Below, in pieces: positions 23,736-32,238 of a stretch of 46,170 nucleotides of DNA. The stretch covers positions 1-46,170 of the forward strand of contig CACVKW010000143.1 in NCBI GenBank assembly GCA_902749685.1, read 5' to 3'. Both the position numbers and the translations under genes were made by a program. Numbering within the stretch: position 1 is the stretch's first letter; each line of letters starts with the position of its first letter. The stretch is from Olavius sp. associated proteobacterium Delta 1. GTDB lineage: Bacteria; Desulfobacterota; Desulfobacteria; Desulfobacterales; JAFDCJ01. The notes under the pieces are model-generated. The model did not search any database. It saw only the letters and a list, made by a program, of their open reading frames with translations, and was not told the DNA's origin.

Positions 23736-25553
23736 ATGGCACAGCAAATCGCAGATCGAAGGGATGTTGACTTTGTCCTTCACGAGCAATTGCACGTCGA
23801 GGAATTGAGCAAACATGACATTTATGCTGAATTCAACAAAAAAACCGTAGATCTAATCGTATCTGAAGCCCGCAACCTGGCGATCAAGGAGATTCTGCCC
23901 ACCCAGGAAGCTGGGGATCGGGAAGGCACCAAATTTGATAACGGACAGGTAACGGTTCCCGAGTCTTTTCATAAAGCCTGGGAGCTATTCAAAGAGGGTG
24001 AATGGTTGGCCATGATCGAGGATCCCGCCTGGGGCGGGCAGGGCATGCCGCGGACCGTGGCCCTGGCAGCCAGTGATTTCATGAACGGGGCGAATTTCGC
24101 CTTCATGATGTATCCCGGTCTGACGCACGGAGCCGGCAAACTGGTTGAAACTTTCGGGACTGAAAAACAGAAAGCGCTTTTCCTGAAAAAAATGTACACC
24201 GGACAATGGACCGGTACCATGCTGCTGACCGAACCGGAAGCGGGCTCCGATCTCGGGGCGTTGACGACCGCGGCGGTTAAAAATGAGGATGGAACATATT
24301 CGATCACGGGCAACAAAATTTTTATTTCATCCGGCGAGCATGACCTGGCGGAAAATATCATCCATCCGGTATTGGCCCGCATCGAAGGTGCTCCGGAGGG
24401 TACCAAAGGCATCTCTCTTTTTATCGTTCCCAAGATCTGGGTCAACGACGACGGGAGTCTGGGACAGCCTAACGACGTGGCTTGCACCGGCGTGGAAGAG
24501 AAAATGGGAATTCATGGAAACGCCACCTGTTCCATCTCGCTCGGCAGCAGGGGAAATTGCCGGGGGTTTCTCCTGGGAGAAGAAAACAAAGGGATGCGTT
24601 CCATGTTTTTGATGATGAATGAGGCGCGTTTGCTGGTCGGAATCCAGGGATTTGCCTGTGCCAGTGCGGCCTACATGCATGCCGTCAATTATGCCCGGCA
24701 GCGGATCCAGGGGCGGCATCTGATGAATATGATGGATAAGAGCGCCCCGGCGGTTCCGATCATTCAGCATCCGGATGTCCGGCGAATGCTGCTGACAATG
24801 AAGGCCTACGTTGAGGGGATGCGCAGCCTGCTGTATTACGTCGGTATGTGTGATGACCGGATTCATATTGCCGATAGTGAAGATGACAAGGCCAAATACC
24901 AGGGGATCGTCGATTTGCTGATCCCCATCGCCAAAGGCTATGTTTCCGACCGGGCCTTTGATGTCTGCAACCTCGGCGTTCAGATATTCGGCGGATACGG
25001 CTACATCAAAGAGTACCCCATGGAACAGCTTCTGCGCGACTGTCGGATTACCCCGATTTACGAGGGAACCAACGGCATCCAGGCCATGGATCTTCTGGGC
25101 CGCAAGCTCGGAATGAATAAGGGTAAACCGATTATGGACTTGATGGGTGAGATCCAGGGCACGATTGCCGCCGCCAGGACCAATCCACGCGTCGAAGATT
25201 GTGCCGGTAAATTGGAAGCAGCCTTGAACAAACTGGGAGATGTTGCCCTGCATCTGGGCAAAACAGCCATGTCACCCCAGGTAATGGCTGCCTTTGCGCA
25301 CGCTTATCCGTTCATGGAGGTTTCCGGAGATGTGGTCATGTCCTGGCTGCTCCTGTGGCGCGCAACCATAGCGGCAGAAAAGCTGGATAACGGTGCCAAG
25401 AAAAAGGACGCCACATTTTACGAAGGTCAGCTGAAGAGCGCCGAATTTTTCGCCAATTGTGTGTTGCCGGTCACGCTGGGCAAGATGAACGCCATTCTTG
25501 CAACCAGCAGCGAAGCAGTGGACATATCGGAAGATTCGTTTGGGGGGAAATAG
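23736..25553 (+). CDS. Acyl-CoA dehydrogenase (large type, C-terminal extension)
   Basis: 605 residues, some 200 more than classical acyl-CoA dehydrogenases, as in the class with an extra C-terminal helical domain. FAD/substrate motifs MLLTEPEAGSDLG, then KIFISSGEHDL, are clear. The region FGGYGYIKEYPMEQLLRDCRITPIYEGTNGIQ carries the catalytic Glu in YEGTNG. It oxidises acyl-CoA to enoyl-CoA and hands electrons to ETF, encoded further on. GGAGAG precedes the ATG, 21 bp after the regulator. The stop is followed after 2 bp by a long heptamer array. Confidence 0.94.
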   Translation: MAQQIADRRDVDFVLHEQLHVEELSKHDIYAEFNKKTVDLIVSEARNLAIKEILPTQEAGDREGTKFDNGQVTVPESFHKAWELFKEGEWLAMIEDPAWGGQGMPRTVALAASDFMNGANFAFMMYPGLTHGAGKLVETFGTEKQKALFLKKMYTGQWTGTMLLTEPEAGSDLGALTTAAVKNEDGTYSITGNKIFISSGEHDLAENIIHPVLARIEGAPEGTKGISLFIVPKIWVNDDGSLGQPNDVACTGVEEKMGIHGNATCSISLGSRGNCRGFLLGEENKGMRSMFLMMNEARLLVGIQGFACASAAYMHAVNYARQRIQGRHLMNMMDKSAPAVPIIQHPDVRRMLLTMKAYVEGMRSLLYYVGMCDDRIHIADSEDDKAKYQGIVDLLIPIAKGYVSDRAFDVCNLGVQIFGGYGYIKEYPMEQLLRDCRITPIYEGTNGIQAMDLLGRKLGMNKGKPIMDLMGEIQGTIAAARTNPRVEDCAGKLEAALNKLGDVALHLGKTAMSPQVMAAFAHAYPFMEVSGDVVMSWLLLWRATIAAEKLDNGAKKKDATFYEGQLKSAEFFANCVLPVTLGKMNAILATSSEAVDISEDSFGGK

Positions 25554-25555
25554 GG

Positions 25556-25792
25556 TGGGTACTGGGTACTGGATACTGGATGCTGGATGCTGGATACTGG
25601 ATGCTGGATACTGGGTACTGGGTACTAGGTATTGGGTATAGGGTGTAAGGTGTAAGGAATGCGGAAAAAAAGGGCAGGCACGCGGCGCACGGCTTAGATC
25701 TACGGACAGAAGGTCAAGGGTAGACGGTGGCTGTGTCGATGGGGGATTTCCGACTTCCAATAACCCATAACATACAACAAATAACAAATTAC
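25556..25792. repeat. 237-bp phase-locked heptamer array
   Basis: Fifteen clear heptamers of type TGGRTRC (25556-25660), drifting to AGGGTGT and AAGGAAT, are followed by weaker xxGGxxx units. Complement-like units (CAATAAC, CCATAAC, AAATAAC) come at 25751-25792. All fit one 7-nt frame without a break. The remainder to 25898 has only the AAGGGAG ribosome-binding site. Confidence 0.85.
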
Positions 25793-25898
25793 TAAGCCTT
25801 GCGGTCTTGTTTCAAAGGCCTAATCATGATATGCAAGCCCCTTGCGCTCAAACCCGGATTGATCAAATAATCGACCGAAGGGAGTAACAAATAAATAT

Positions 25899-27974
25899 AT
25901 GGAACCCGCGTTAATTTCTCCGGCTTCTGCCACGATTCTTGGTATTCCCGCAAATATTATCTATATTCTGATTCCGCTGATCGGGATCGGCACATTCGCC
26001 TATATCATCTTTCGGCGACTGACGCCCCTGCTAAGGGCAGCTCCGGACGATCGATTGAATCGGATTCCGGAAAGGATCCGGTCGGTCATTAAAATCTGGC
26101 TGGCCCAATGGCGGCATCCGCGTTACATGCTGGCCGGAGTGGTTCATATTTTTCTTTTTGCCGGCTTTTTAATTCTCGGTGCCCGTTCCACCCAGCTGGT
26201 ATTTATCGGGTTTGTGGATGGCTTCCATCTGCCCGGTTTTAGCGGTTCGTTCGGTGTATTCTACAATGTTTTGAAAGATTATGCCGCCACCTGGATCCTG
26301 ATTGCGGTGGCCATCGCCGCCGTGCGGCGCGGAATTATAAAACCGGCCCGCTATGCCGTGCCGCCACAGTACGGCAAAGACCATACCTGGGAAGCCCTGA
26401 TGGTGCTGGGGCTTATCGCGACATTGGTAATAACCGAAAGCCTGTTCGAGGCCGGCCTGGCTGCAGCCCGGATTCAAAAAGGGATGCATGCCGAATTCAC
26501 GGCACCCTTGACGCTGGTGTGGCTTTTTAAACATCTGTTAAGCAATGCCTCTCATTCAGTGCTGCAGGGCGTGCATTCGGTTGCTTATTTTATCCATGAG
26601 ATAACCTTTTTCTTCTTCCTGTGCTTTCTGCCCATGGGCAAACACTTCCATGTGATTCTCTCCCTATTCAACGTATTTTTCATGCGCCTTGACAGAGGCA
26701 ATGTAAAGCCCGTGCGACACGGGATTGATGATGATAAGCTGGATGATCTAGCATCTTTTGGTGTGAAGGTATTCGAGGATTTTACCTGGAAGCACATGCT
26801 CGATTTTTACAGCTGTGCCGATTGTGGAAGATGCTCCGACCACTGCCCGGCCAATGCCGTCCGCCGTCCCCTTTCGCCGCGGTTTATTTCCATTAAAGGG
26901 CGCGATTATGCATTTAAGCACTACCCGTGGATCGGCAGCAATGGCAGTGAGCCCAAGCCATTGATCGGCGATATCTACAGTGAGGATGAGATATGGTCCT
27001 GCACGACCTGCGGCGCCTGCGAGCAGGAGTGCCCGCTTGGTATCGAGTATATCGACAAAATGGTGGATTTAAGACGCGGTATGGTCGATGAGGGCATGGT
27101 TCCCCAGTCGCTTCAGAAACCACTCGGTGCGCTTGAAAAGCGCGGCAATCCCTGGGGCAAAATGGAAAGAAAGCGGGCTGACTGGACCAAGGAACTGGCC
27201 GAGGAAACTCCCGTGAAAGTCCTAGAAAAAGGCAAGACTGCCGAGACCCTCTACTTTGTTGACAGTATATCTTCCTTTGACGACCGCATGCAGGAAATTG
27301 CCCGGGCAAGCGCCAGAATACTTAAGGCCGCCGGCATTGATTTCGGCATTCTGGGCAAGGCCGAAAAAGACAGCGGTCACGAAGTGCGCAGATTCGGCGA
27401 AGAAATGCTTTTCCAGGATTTAAAGGATCAAAATACGGATGCGATTTTAAATTCAGGCGCCGAAAACATCGTCACCGCCGATCCGCACGCCTACAATGCT
27501 TTAAAAAAAGACTATAAAGATCTGCCACCGGTGGAGCACATCAGCCAGACCATCTTACGAAATGTTAAAGCGGGAAAAATTCGCTTAAAACCGGTGGCGG
27601 ACGCCGCCAAGGCCTATGTCTATCACGACCCCTGCTATCTGGGACGCCACAACAGCCTGTATGATGACCCCCGGACGGCTATTGATACAATCCCGGGATT
27701 AAACCGGATCGAAATGGAGGGCAATTGCCGGGATCGCTCGTTTTGCTGCGGCGGCGGCGGTCTGATGCTGTTTTATGAGCCCGAAGAAGAACAGCGCATG
27801 GGGGTTCTCAGGGTTGAGATGGCCAAAAAGGCCGGGGCCAATGTGATTGTGACTGCCTGTCCCTTTTGTCTGGTGAACATTGAGGATGCGATTAAGGTCG
27901 CCGGGTTCGAGGGAGAAATGGAGGCGATTGATCTGTGTGAGTTGATTGAGCAGCACCTGGTTGCGGAAAAATAA
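25899..27974 (+). CDS. Membrane Fe-S ETF:quinone oxidoreductase (heterodisulfide-reductase-related)
   Basis: 691 residues. Residues 1-260 contain about six membrane helices like the haem b subunit of nitrate/heterodisulfide reductases. A ferredoxin-type domain follows with CADCGRCSDHCP and CTTCGACEQECP. Two CCG domains end the protein (HDPCYLGRHN...CCGGGG and ACPFCLVNIED; the second is marked by FCCGGGGLM). Proteins of this type, next to etfBA, are thought to carry electrons from reduced ETF to menaquinone. Its place between acyl-CoA dehydrogenase and etfBA supports that role. AAGGGAG precedes the ATG. Confidence 0.92.
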   Translation: MEPALISPASATILGIPANIIYILIPLIGIGTFAYIIFRRLTPLLRAAPDDRLNRIPERIRSVIKIWLAQWRHPRYMLAGVVHIFLFAGFLILGARSTQLVFIGFVDGFHLPGFSGSFGVFYNVLKDYAATWILIAVAIAAVRRGIIKPARYAVPPQYGKDHTWEALMVLGLIATLVITESLFEAGLAAARIQKGMHAEFTAPLTLVWLFKHLLSNASHSVLQGVHSVAYFIHEITFFFFLCFLPMGKHFHVILSLFNVFFMRLDRGNVKPVRHGIDDDKLDDLASFGVKVFEDFTWKHMLDFYSCADCGRCSDHCPANAVRRPLSPRFISIKGRDYAFKHYPWIGSNGSEPKPLIGDIYSEDEIWSCTTCGACEQECPLGIEYIDKMVDLRRGMVDEGMVPQSLQKPLGALEKRGNPWGKMERKRADWTKELAEETPVKVLEKGKTAETLYFVDSISSFDDRMQEIARASARILKAAGIDFGILGKAEKDSGHEVRRFGEEMLFQDLKDQNTDAILNSGAENIVTADPHAYNALKKDYKDLPPVEHISQTILRNVKAGKIRLKPVADAAKAYVYHDPCYLGRHNSLYDDPRTAIDTIPGLNRIEMEGNCRDRSFCCGGGGLMLFYEPEEEQRMGVLRVEMAKKAGANVIVTACPFCLVNIEDAIKVAGFEGEMEAIDLCELIEQHLVAEK

Positions 27975-28007
27975 CTTGGTGTCTTAAAAAATATTCGTGT
28001 GGTAATT

Positions 28008-28056
28008 TTGGTCATTGGATATTCTTTGTTATTTGGGATTTGTAATTTGTATTTTC
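28008..28056. repeat. Heptamer array between oxidoreductase and etfB
   Basis: Seven consecutive 7-mers (TTGGTCA, TTGGATA, TTCTTTG, TTATTTG, GGATTTG, TAATTTG, TATTTTC) keep phase. The rest of the 146-bp spacer holds only the AGGGGG ribosome-binding site of etfB. Confidence 0.75.
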
Positions 28057-28120
28057 GTTTATCCAGGGTAGGAAACTATAGGCATACATAACCCAATAAA
28101 ATGAACTTAGGGGGAAAGTT

Positions 28121-28912
28121 ATGGAAATTCTAGTCTGTGTCAAAAGAGTTCCCGATACCGCTGAAAATGAGATCGAAGTCGCCGGCGACGGCAGCGATAT
28201 TGAACGCGATGATCTCGTATATTCGGTGAACGAATGGGACAACTATGCGGTCGAGGAAGCTATTCAAATCGTTGATAAGGTCGGTGGATCCGTGACGGTC
28301 GTATCCGTCGGTGATGAGGACACCGAAGAAGTGGTCAGAAGAGAAATGGCCATGGGTGCCGACAAGGGAATCCTGCTGTCAGACGACGCTTTCGAAGGAT
28401 CGGACGGCAAAGGGATTGCAACTTTGCTAAAAGCAGCCGTGGACAAGGGCAACTATGATTTGATTCTCACCGGTGCCCTGGCCGATGACGGGGCCGGTCA
28501 GGTAGGCGGAATGCTGGCTGCCATGCTGGATGTGCCCTATGCGTCTGTTGTCAATTTGATTGAACCCCTGGATGATACTAAATTAAAGGTTGGACGTGAG
28601 ATCGAAGGCGGCAATCAGGAAATGAACGAAATCGATCTTCCCTGCGTCCTCTCGATTCAAACCGGTATCAACGAGCCACGCTACGTAGGGATTCGAGGAA
28701 TACGCAAAGTCGCCTCGGTCGAGATTCCCGTTTGGGGAGCAGCTGATCTCGGCCTTGCTGCCGATTCGGTGGGAGCGGCCGGTGCCCGGGTAAAACGGCT
28801 GGATTACTTCATGCCCGAACTCGGTGAGGGCGCTGAGATCCTGCAAGGCAGCATGGAAGAAGTGGCCGAAAAACTGATCGAACTTCTAAAAGCCAAAGGA
28901 GGGATTAAATAA
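28121..28912 (+). CDS. etfB: Electron transfer flavoprotein, beta subunit
   Basis: 263 residues. The N-terminus MEILVCVKRVPDT and the DAGQVG-like loop (ADDGAGQVGGMLA) are typical of EtfB, as is the recognition-loop region LPCVLSIQTGINEPRY. With EtfA it accepts electrons from acyl-CoA dehydrogenase and passes them to the membrane oxidoreductase encoded upstream. AGGGGGAAAG precedes the ATG. The last base of its stop is the first base of the etfA start (ATAATG), so the subunits are coupled. Confidence 0.96.
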   Translation: MEILVCVKRVPDTAENEIEVAGDGSDIERDDLVYSVNEWDNYAVEEAIQIVDKVGGSVTVVSVGDEDTEEVVRREMAMGADKGILLSDDAFEGSDGKGIATLLKAAVDKGNYDLILTGALADDGAGQVGGMLAAMLDVPYASVVNLIEPLDDTKLKVGREIEGGNQEMNEIDLPCVLSIQTGINEPRYVGIRGIRKVASVEIPVWGAADLGLAADSVGAAGARVKRLDYFMPELGEGAEILQGSMEEVAEKLIELLKAKGGIK

Positions 28913-29886
28913 TGGCCGGACAGGTTTTTGCATATATCAGACATAAAGAAGGTAAGGCTGACGATTCTGCCCAGGAGCTGGTAGTTGCGGCCGGAAAGAT
29001 CGTGCCGGATGCCACGCTCACGGCAATCGTTACCGGCGCGGGATCCGATCTCGATGCGGTTTGCAATGAAGTGGCGGCATCCTATCAGGAAGTCTGGAAA
29101 TTTGATAATGAAGCGTTGGCTTACCCCAATGCCGAAGCGATTCGCAATCTGCTGCTGAACGTTTTACCCCAGGATTCCATTGTGTTGATTGCCCATGATA
29201 CATTCGGCATGGATCTTGGTCCGGGTCTATCTATTAAATTAGATTCGGTCTTCGTATCCGATGTGGTGGACTTTGAGGGATTGGAAGGTGACACCCTGAA
29301 AGTCATTCGCCAGGAATTCAGCGGCCAGGTCAGCACCCATTCGAGTTGTGACTTATCCGCCGGAGCCGTCATTGATATTCGTCCGGGTGTTTTTCAAGCA
29401 GAGGATTCCGGGGCCGCCGTCAGCGGACAGGTGGTGGATAAATCTGCGGATGTCGGAGATATTGCAGCCGGCAGACGTTTTCTTGAAGTTGTCGAAGCCG
29501 AAGTTGGTGATGTTGACATTACCAAAGAGGACGTTCTCGTTTCAGTCGGTCGCGGAATCGAAGATGAAGACAATATCGAAATCGCCGATGAATTGGCCGA
29601 GGCCATCGGGGCCGTGGTTTCATGTTCGCGGCCGATCGTGGATGCCAAATGGCTGGAAAAATCGCGCCAGGTGGGAACTTCCGGTCAGACGGTTAAACCC
29701 AAGGTTTATCTGGCATTGGGTATCAGCGGTTCATTTCAGCATTTGGGAGGGCTCAAGGGAAACCCCTATATCGTGGCTGTCAACAAGAATCCAAAAGCAC
29801 CTATTTTTCAGGTGGCTGATGTGGGGGTGATAGAAGATTTACTCGACTTTGTGCCTGTGCTGACTGAAAAGATCCAGGAAGGTTAG
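28912..29886 (+). CDS. etfA: Electron transfer flavoprotein, alpha subunit
   Basis: 324 residues. The C-terminal FAD-binding domain is well kept: GRGIEDEDNIEIADELAEA, then SRPIVDAKW, SRQVGTSGQTVKP and GISGSFQHLGGLKG. PIFQVADVGVIEDLLDFVP ends the domain. It overlaps etfB by one base and ends the beta-oxidation operon. Inverted arrays (29891-30096) and a terminator (30194-30231) follow. Confidence 0.96.
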   Translation: MAGQVFAYIRHKEGKADDSAQELVVAAGKIVPDATLTAIVTGAGSDLDAVCNEVAASYQEVWKFDNEALAYPNAEAIRNLLLNVLPQDSIVLIAHDTFGMDLGPGLSIKLDSVFVSDVVDFEGLEGDTLKVIRQEFSGQVSTHSSCDLSAGAVIDIRPGVFQAEDSGAAVSGQVVDKSADVGDIAAGRRFLEVVEAEVGDVDITKEDVLVSVGRGIEDEDNIEIADELAEAIGAVVSCSRPIVDAKWLEKSRQVGTSGQTVKPKVYLALGISGSFQHLGGLKGNPYIVAVNKNPKAPIFQVADVGVIEDLLDFVPVLTEKIQEG

Positions 29887-29890
29887 TAGA

Positions 29891-30096
29891 AAATGCCTAA
29901 TGTGCCTAAAATGCACTAAAATGCCTAAAATTATAGTGTCGCTGCGCTCCGTCTATATTTAAAATTGGGCAGTGATAATCCCACGAAATTACATTTATTA
30001 GAAATTTTTTCATAGCATAACTTGCGTTTTTAAATTTAAAAGCGACAGAATACCTCAATTTTAGGCATTTTAGGCAATTTGAAACTTTAGGCATTT
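29891..30096. repeat. Cassette D: inverted arrays without a gene
   Basis: Left arm 29891-29932 is made of AATGCCTAA-like units of 9-10 nt, right arm 30057-30096 of the complement. CTAAAATGCCTAAAATT (29916-29932) pairs perfectly over 17 bp with 30057-30073, and AAATGCCTAA (29891-29900) pairs with 30087-30096. An inner TGTCGCT/AGCGACA pair (29937-29943/30041-30047) sits inside. The 124-bp interior has no gene. It resembles cassettes A-C emptied or never loaded. Confidence 0.75.
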
Positions 30097-30193
30097 CTTG
30101 GGGAAACCACATTTTTGCGTTAAATTACATTTCGTAGATAGATCCACAAAACTAATTATAAAGACATTATCTATCATGACATGATACAGAACA

Positions 30194-30231
30194 ACCGTCT
30201 GTTCTCATTTAGGAGCCGGCGGTTTTTTTTT
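30194..30231 (+). terminator. Rho-independent terminator of the beta-oxidation operon
   Basis: ACCGTC (30194-30199) pairs with GGCGGT (30218-30223) with one G-U, with inner CTC/GAG pairing, and nine T follow. Confidence 0.8.
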
Positions 30232-30392
30232 GGATGGATGTTTGATAGATCGAACCAATAGGCTTGTAGTCTATTTCTAAAAAGTTTTAATTCTGAAGTT
30301 TTTGATTGTTAAATAGATAGAAAGGGTTTAATAATATATTAACCGTTCAGGATGTTTCGAATGATTGATAAATTCAATGGGAAATATGTTGT

Positions 30393-31664
30393 ATGAAAAA
30401 AGGTGGGTTGTTTAAAACCGTACGGGTTTTTATCGTTTTACTGGTGGCCCTGGCGATTGCGGCTACCCTTGTGATTTTGCGACCCAAGGCAGAGCGACAG
30501 GAGATTATTGAAAAGGGGCGCCTGGTTGAGGTGTTCCCGGCCACGGCCGAGGATGTTCAAATGGTCGTGGAGGCTTTCGGTACCGTAGCGCCCCGTGAAT
30601 CACTTAAATTGGTGGCCCAAGTTCGAGGACAAATTGTCGATATAGATCCGGCCTTTAAGGAAGGCGGTTTTGTTAAAAAAGGAACCCGCCTTATTCAAAT
30701 TGATCCCCGAACCTACAGTCTGGAAGTGAAACGGCGCAAAGTCCAGATCAAGCAGTCTGAGGCGGAACTCAAGCGTCTCAAGCAGGAGGTCGTCAATCTT
30801 AGATCACGGATTAAAATTGCCAAATCTGATGTCACCCTGGCCAAGAATGAATATTTGCGTTTGAAAAAGCTTATTGACAGGAAAGTTATTGCCCAATCCC
30901 AGCTGGATAAATCCGAACAGGCTTATCTGGCAAGCCGTGAACGTCTCCAGGCACTTGACAATCAATTGGCTTTAATCGGTCCCCAGAAGGAGCAGTTAAT
31001 TGCCGCGCGGGATATGGCTGAAGTTATGTATCAACAGGCTGTTCTGGATCTTGAACGATCCGGCATCGTGGCTCTCTTTGACGGCTGGGTCCTTGAAAAA
31101 GCGATCCAAGTGGGTCAGCATGTGAATCTGGGACAGCAGTTGGGCAGTATTTACAAGGCCGGCGAGCTGGATATCGAGGTCAGTATCCCAACCAGAGAAT
31201 TTAAATGGTTGCCGGCCGGTATGGGCACAAATTCATCTGTTGCGGCTGATGTGATATTTAGGAACACCGGCGATCATCAGGTCTGGCAGGGGCATGTCGC
31301 CAGGGTAAAGGCCAGAATGGATGAGAGAACCCGTACCTTACCGGTCGTGATCGAGGTTGATGAAACCGCGACCGCCGAAGCGTCAGTTAATGGTTTTCGT
31401 CTCAGACCGGGAATGTTCGTCACCATAAAGATTAAAGGTAAAGCGGTTCATCAAGCTTTCGTGCTGCCTCGCCATGTGGTTTATCCGGGCGATGTGGTCT
31501 ATACCCTCAAGGATGATCAGCTGAAAATAAAAGAGGTTAGCATTTTACGCAGTTATAAGGATTCGGTGATTATAAACCAAGGCCTATCAGAAGGCGATCA
31601 GATCATCGGCACCCCTTTATCCGGAGCTGTGGATGGGATGAGTGTCAGGCTGAAGGAAAAATAG
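30393..31664 (+). CDS. RND efflux system periplasmic adaptor (membrane fusion protein)
   Basis: 423 residues. One N-terminal anchor (residues 9-28) precedes the split lipoyl/hairpin fold: first lipoyl half VRGQIVDIDPAFKEGGFVKKG and a coiled-coil hairpin of about residues 110-215, rich in Lys/Glu/Leu. The second lipoyl half is ALFDGWVLEKAIQVGQHVNLGQ, followed by beta-barrel and membrane-proximal domains. It links the inner-membrane pump encoded at 32239 to an outer-membrane channel not found here. The stop is followed at once by cassette C, which separates the adaptor from its pump gene. Confidence 0.93.
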   Translation: MKKGGLFKTVRVFIVLLVALAIAATLVILRPKAERQEIIEKGRLVEVFPATAEDVQMVVEAFGTVAPRESLKLVAQVRGQIVDIDPAFKEGGFVKKGTRLIQIDPRTYSLEVKRRKVQIKQSEAELKRLKQEVVNLRSRIKIAKSDVTLAKNEYLRLKKLIDRKVIAQSQLDKSEQAYLASRERLQALDNQLALIGPQKEQLIAARDMAEVMYQQAVLDLERSGIVALFDGWVLEKAIQVGQHVNLGQQLGSIYKAGELDIEVSIPTREFKWLPAGMGTNSSVAADVIFRNTGDHQVWQGHVARVKARMDERTRTLPVVIEVDETATAEASVNGFRLRPGMFVTIKIKGKAVHQAFVLPRHVVYPGDVVYTLKDDQLKIKEVSILRSYKDSVIINQGLSEGDQIIGTPLSGAVDGMSVRLKEK

Positions 31665-32231
31665 TCATTGGTTACTGGTTATTTGTTATTTGTTTAATAA
31701 GGAATAAAATTCTTTCTTAGATATCAACAATCCTAAATTTAGGCTGATTAGCTAATTTGCTTTCCTGTTGAATCGTATGGGTGATAACTCATTTAAAACC
31801 TTCGAAGATTTGCAATGCTGGCAGGCCTGTCGTGAAGTTCGATTATTTATAATAGATATAGTTAAAAGTTATCCAAAGGAGGAGAAATTTTCGATTGTTG
31901 ATAATATGAAAAGGGCTGCCAGATCTACGACGCAAAACATTGCGGAGGGATTCGGTCGATTTCACTACCGGGAAAATATGCAGTTTTGTCGAATTAGCCG
32001 CGGTTCCCTGTTCGAACTAATTGATGATTTAATAACATCAAAAGATGAAGGATTTATCAGTCATGAAAATTATCAACACGGTAGAGATAAAATCTCCAAC
32101 GCGCTGGCCCTTTTAAACGGATATATCAGCTACCTGAACCGTTGCATTGCCAATAACAAATAGCCTATAAATACTTGCTTTCCACTAACCACTAACCAAT
32201 AACCACTAACCAATAACCAATAACAAATAAC
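31665..32231 (+). mobile_element. Cassette C: four-helix-bundle gene between inverted heptamer arrays
   Basis: Left arm 31665-31692 has four heptamers (TCATTGG, TTACTGG, TTATTTG, TTATTTG). Right arm 32182-32230 has seven (CCACTAA, CCAATAA, CAAATAA types) plus a C. GTTATTTGTTATT (31677-31689) and AATAACAAATAAC (32219-32231) pair perfectly. The left arm starts on the base after the adaptor stop and the right arm ends 7 bp before the pump ATG. The cassette thus fills the whole gap between two genes of one efflux system. Confidence 0.75.
31777..32163 (+). CDS. Four-helix-bundle protein (23S rRNA IVP / S23 family), second copy
   Basis: 128 residues from ATG 31777 (TTG at 31768 is an alternative). 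Family signatures: FKTFEDLQCWQACREVRLF, then IVDNMKRAARSTTQNIAEGF and the RENMQFCRISRGSLFELID helix. It belongs to a different subfamily from the protein at 17799, with little identity beyond the motifs, so the two cassettes are not recent duplicates. Same orientation as the efflux genes on both sides. Molecular role unknown. Confidence 0.9.
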   Translation: MGDNSFKTFEDLQCWQACREVRLFIIDIVKSYPKEEKFSIVDNMKRAARSTTQNIAEGFGRFHYRENMQFCRISRGSLFELIDDLITSKDEGFISHENYQHGRDKISNALALLNGYISYLNRCIANNK

Positions 32232-32238
32232 TATCTGT

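Larger units (their letters stand above)
29887..30392. other. 506-bp spacer after etfA
   Basis: It holds the empty inverted-array element (29891-30096) and the operon terminator (30194-30231). From 30232 to the adaptor gene there is AT-rich sequence without a clear promoter. No ORF is credible. Confidence 0.6.

Noticed and set aside
24327..25253. 308-codon minus frame opposite the acyl-CoA dehydrogenase
   Set aside because: Shadow of a well-conserved plus-strand enzyme.
25556..25660. CRISPR-like interpretation of the repeated TGGATAC text
   Set aside because: Units are 7 nt with no spacers; this is a tandem degenerate array, not repeat-spacer.
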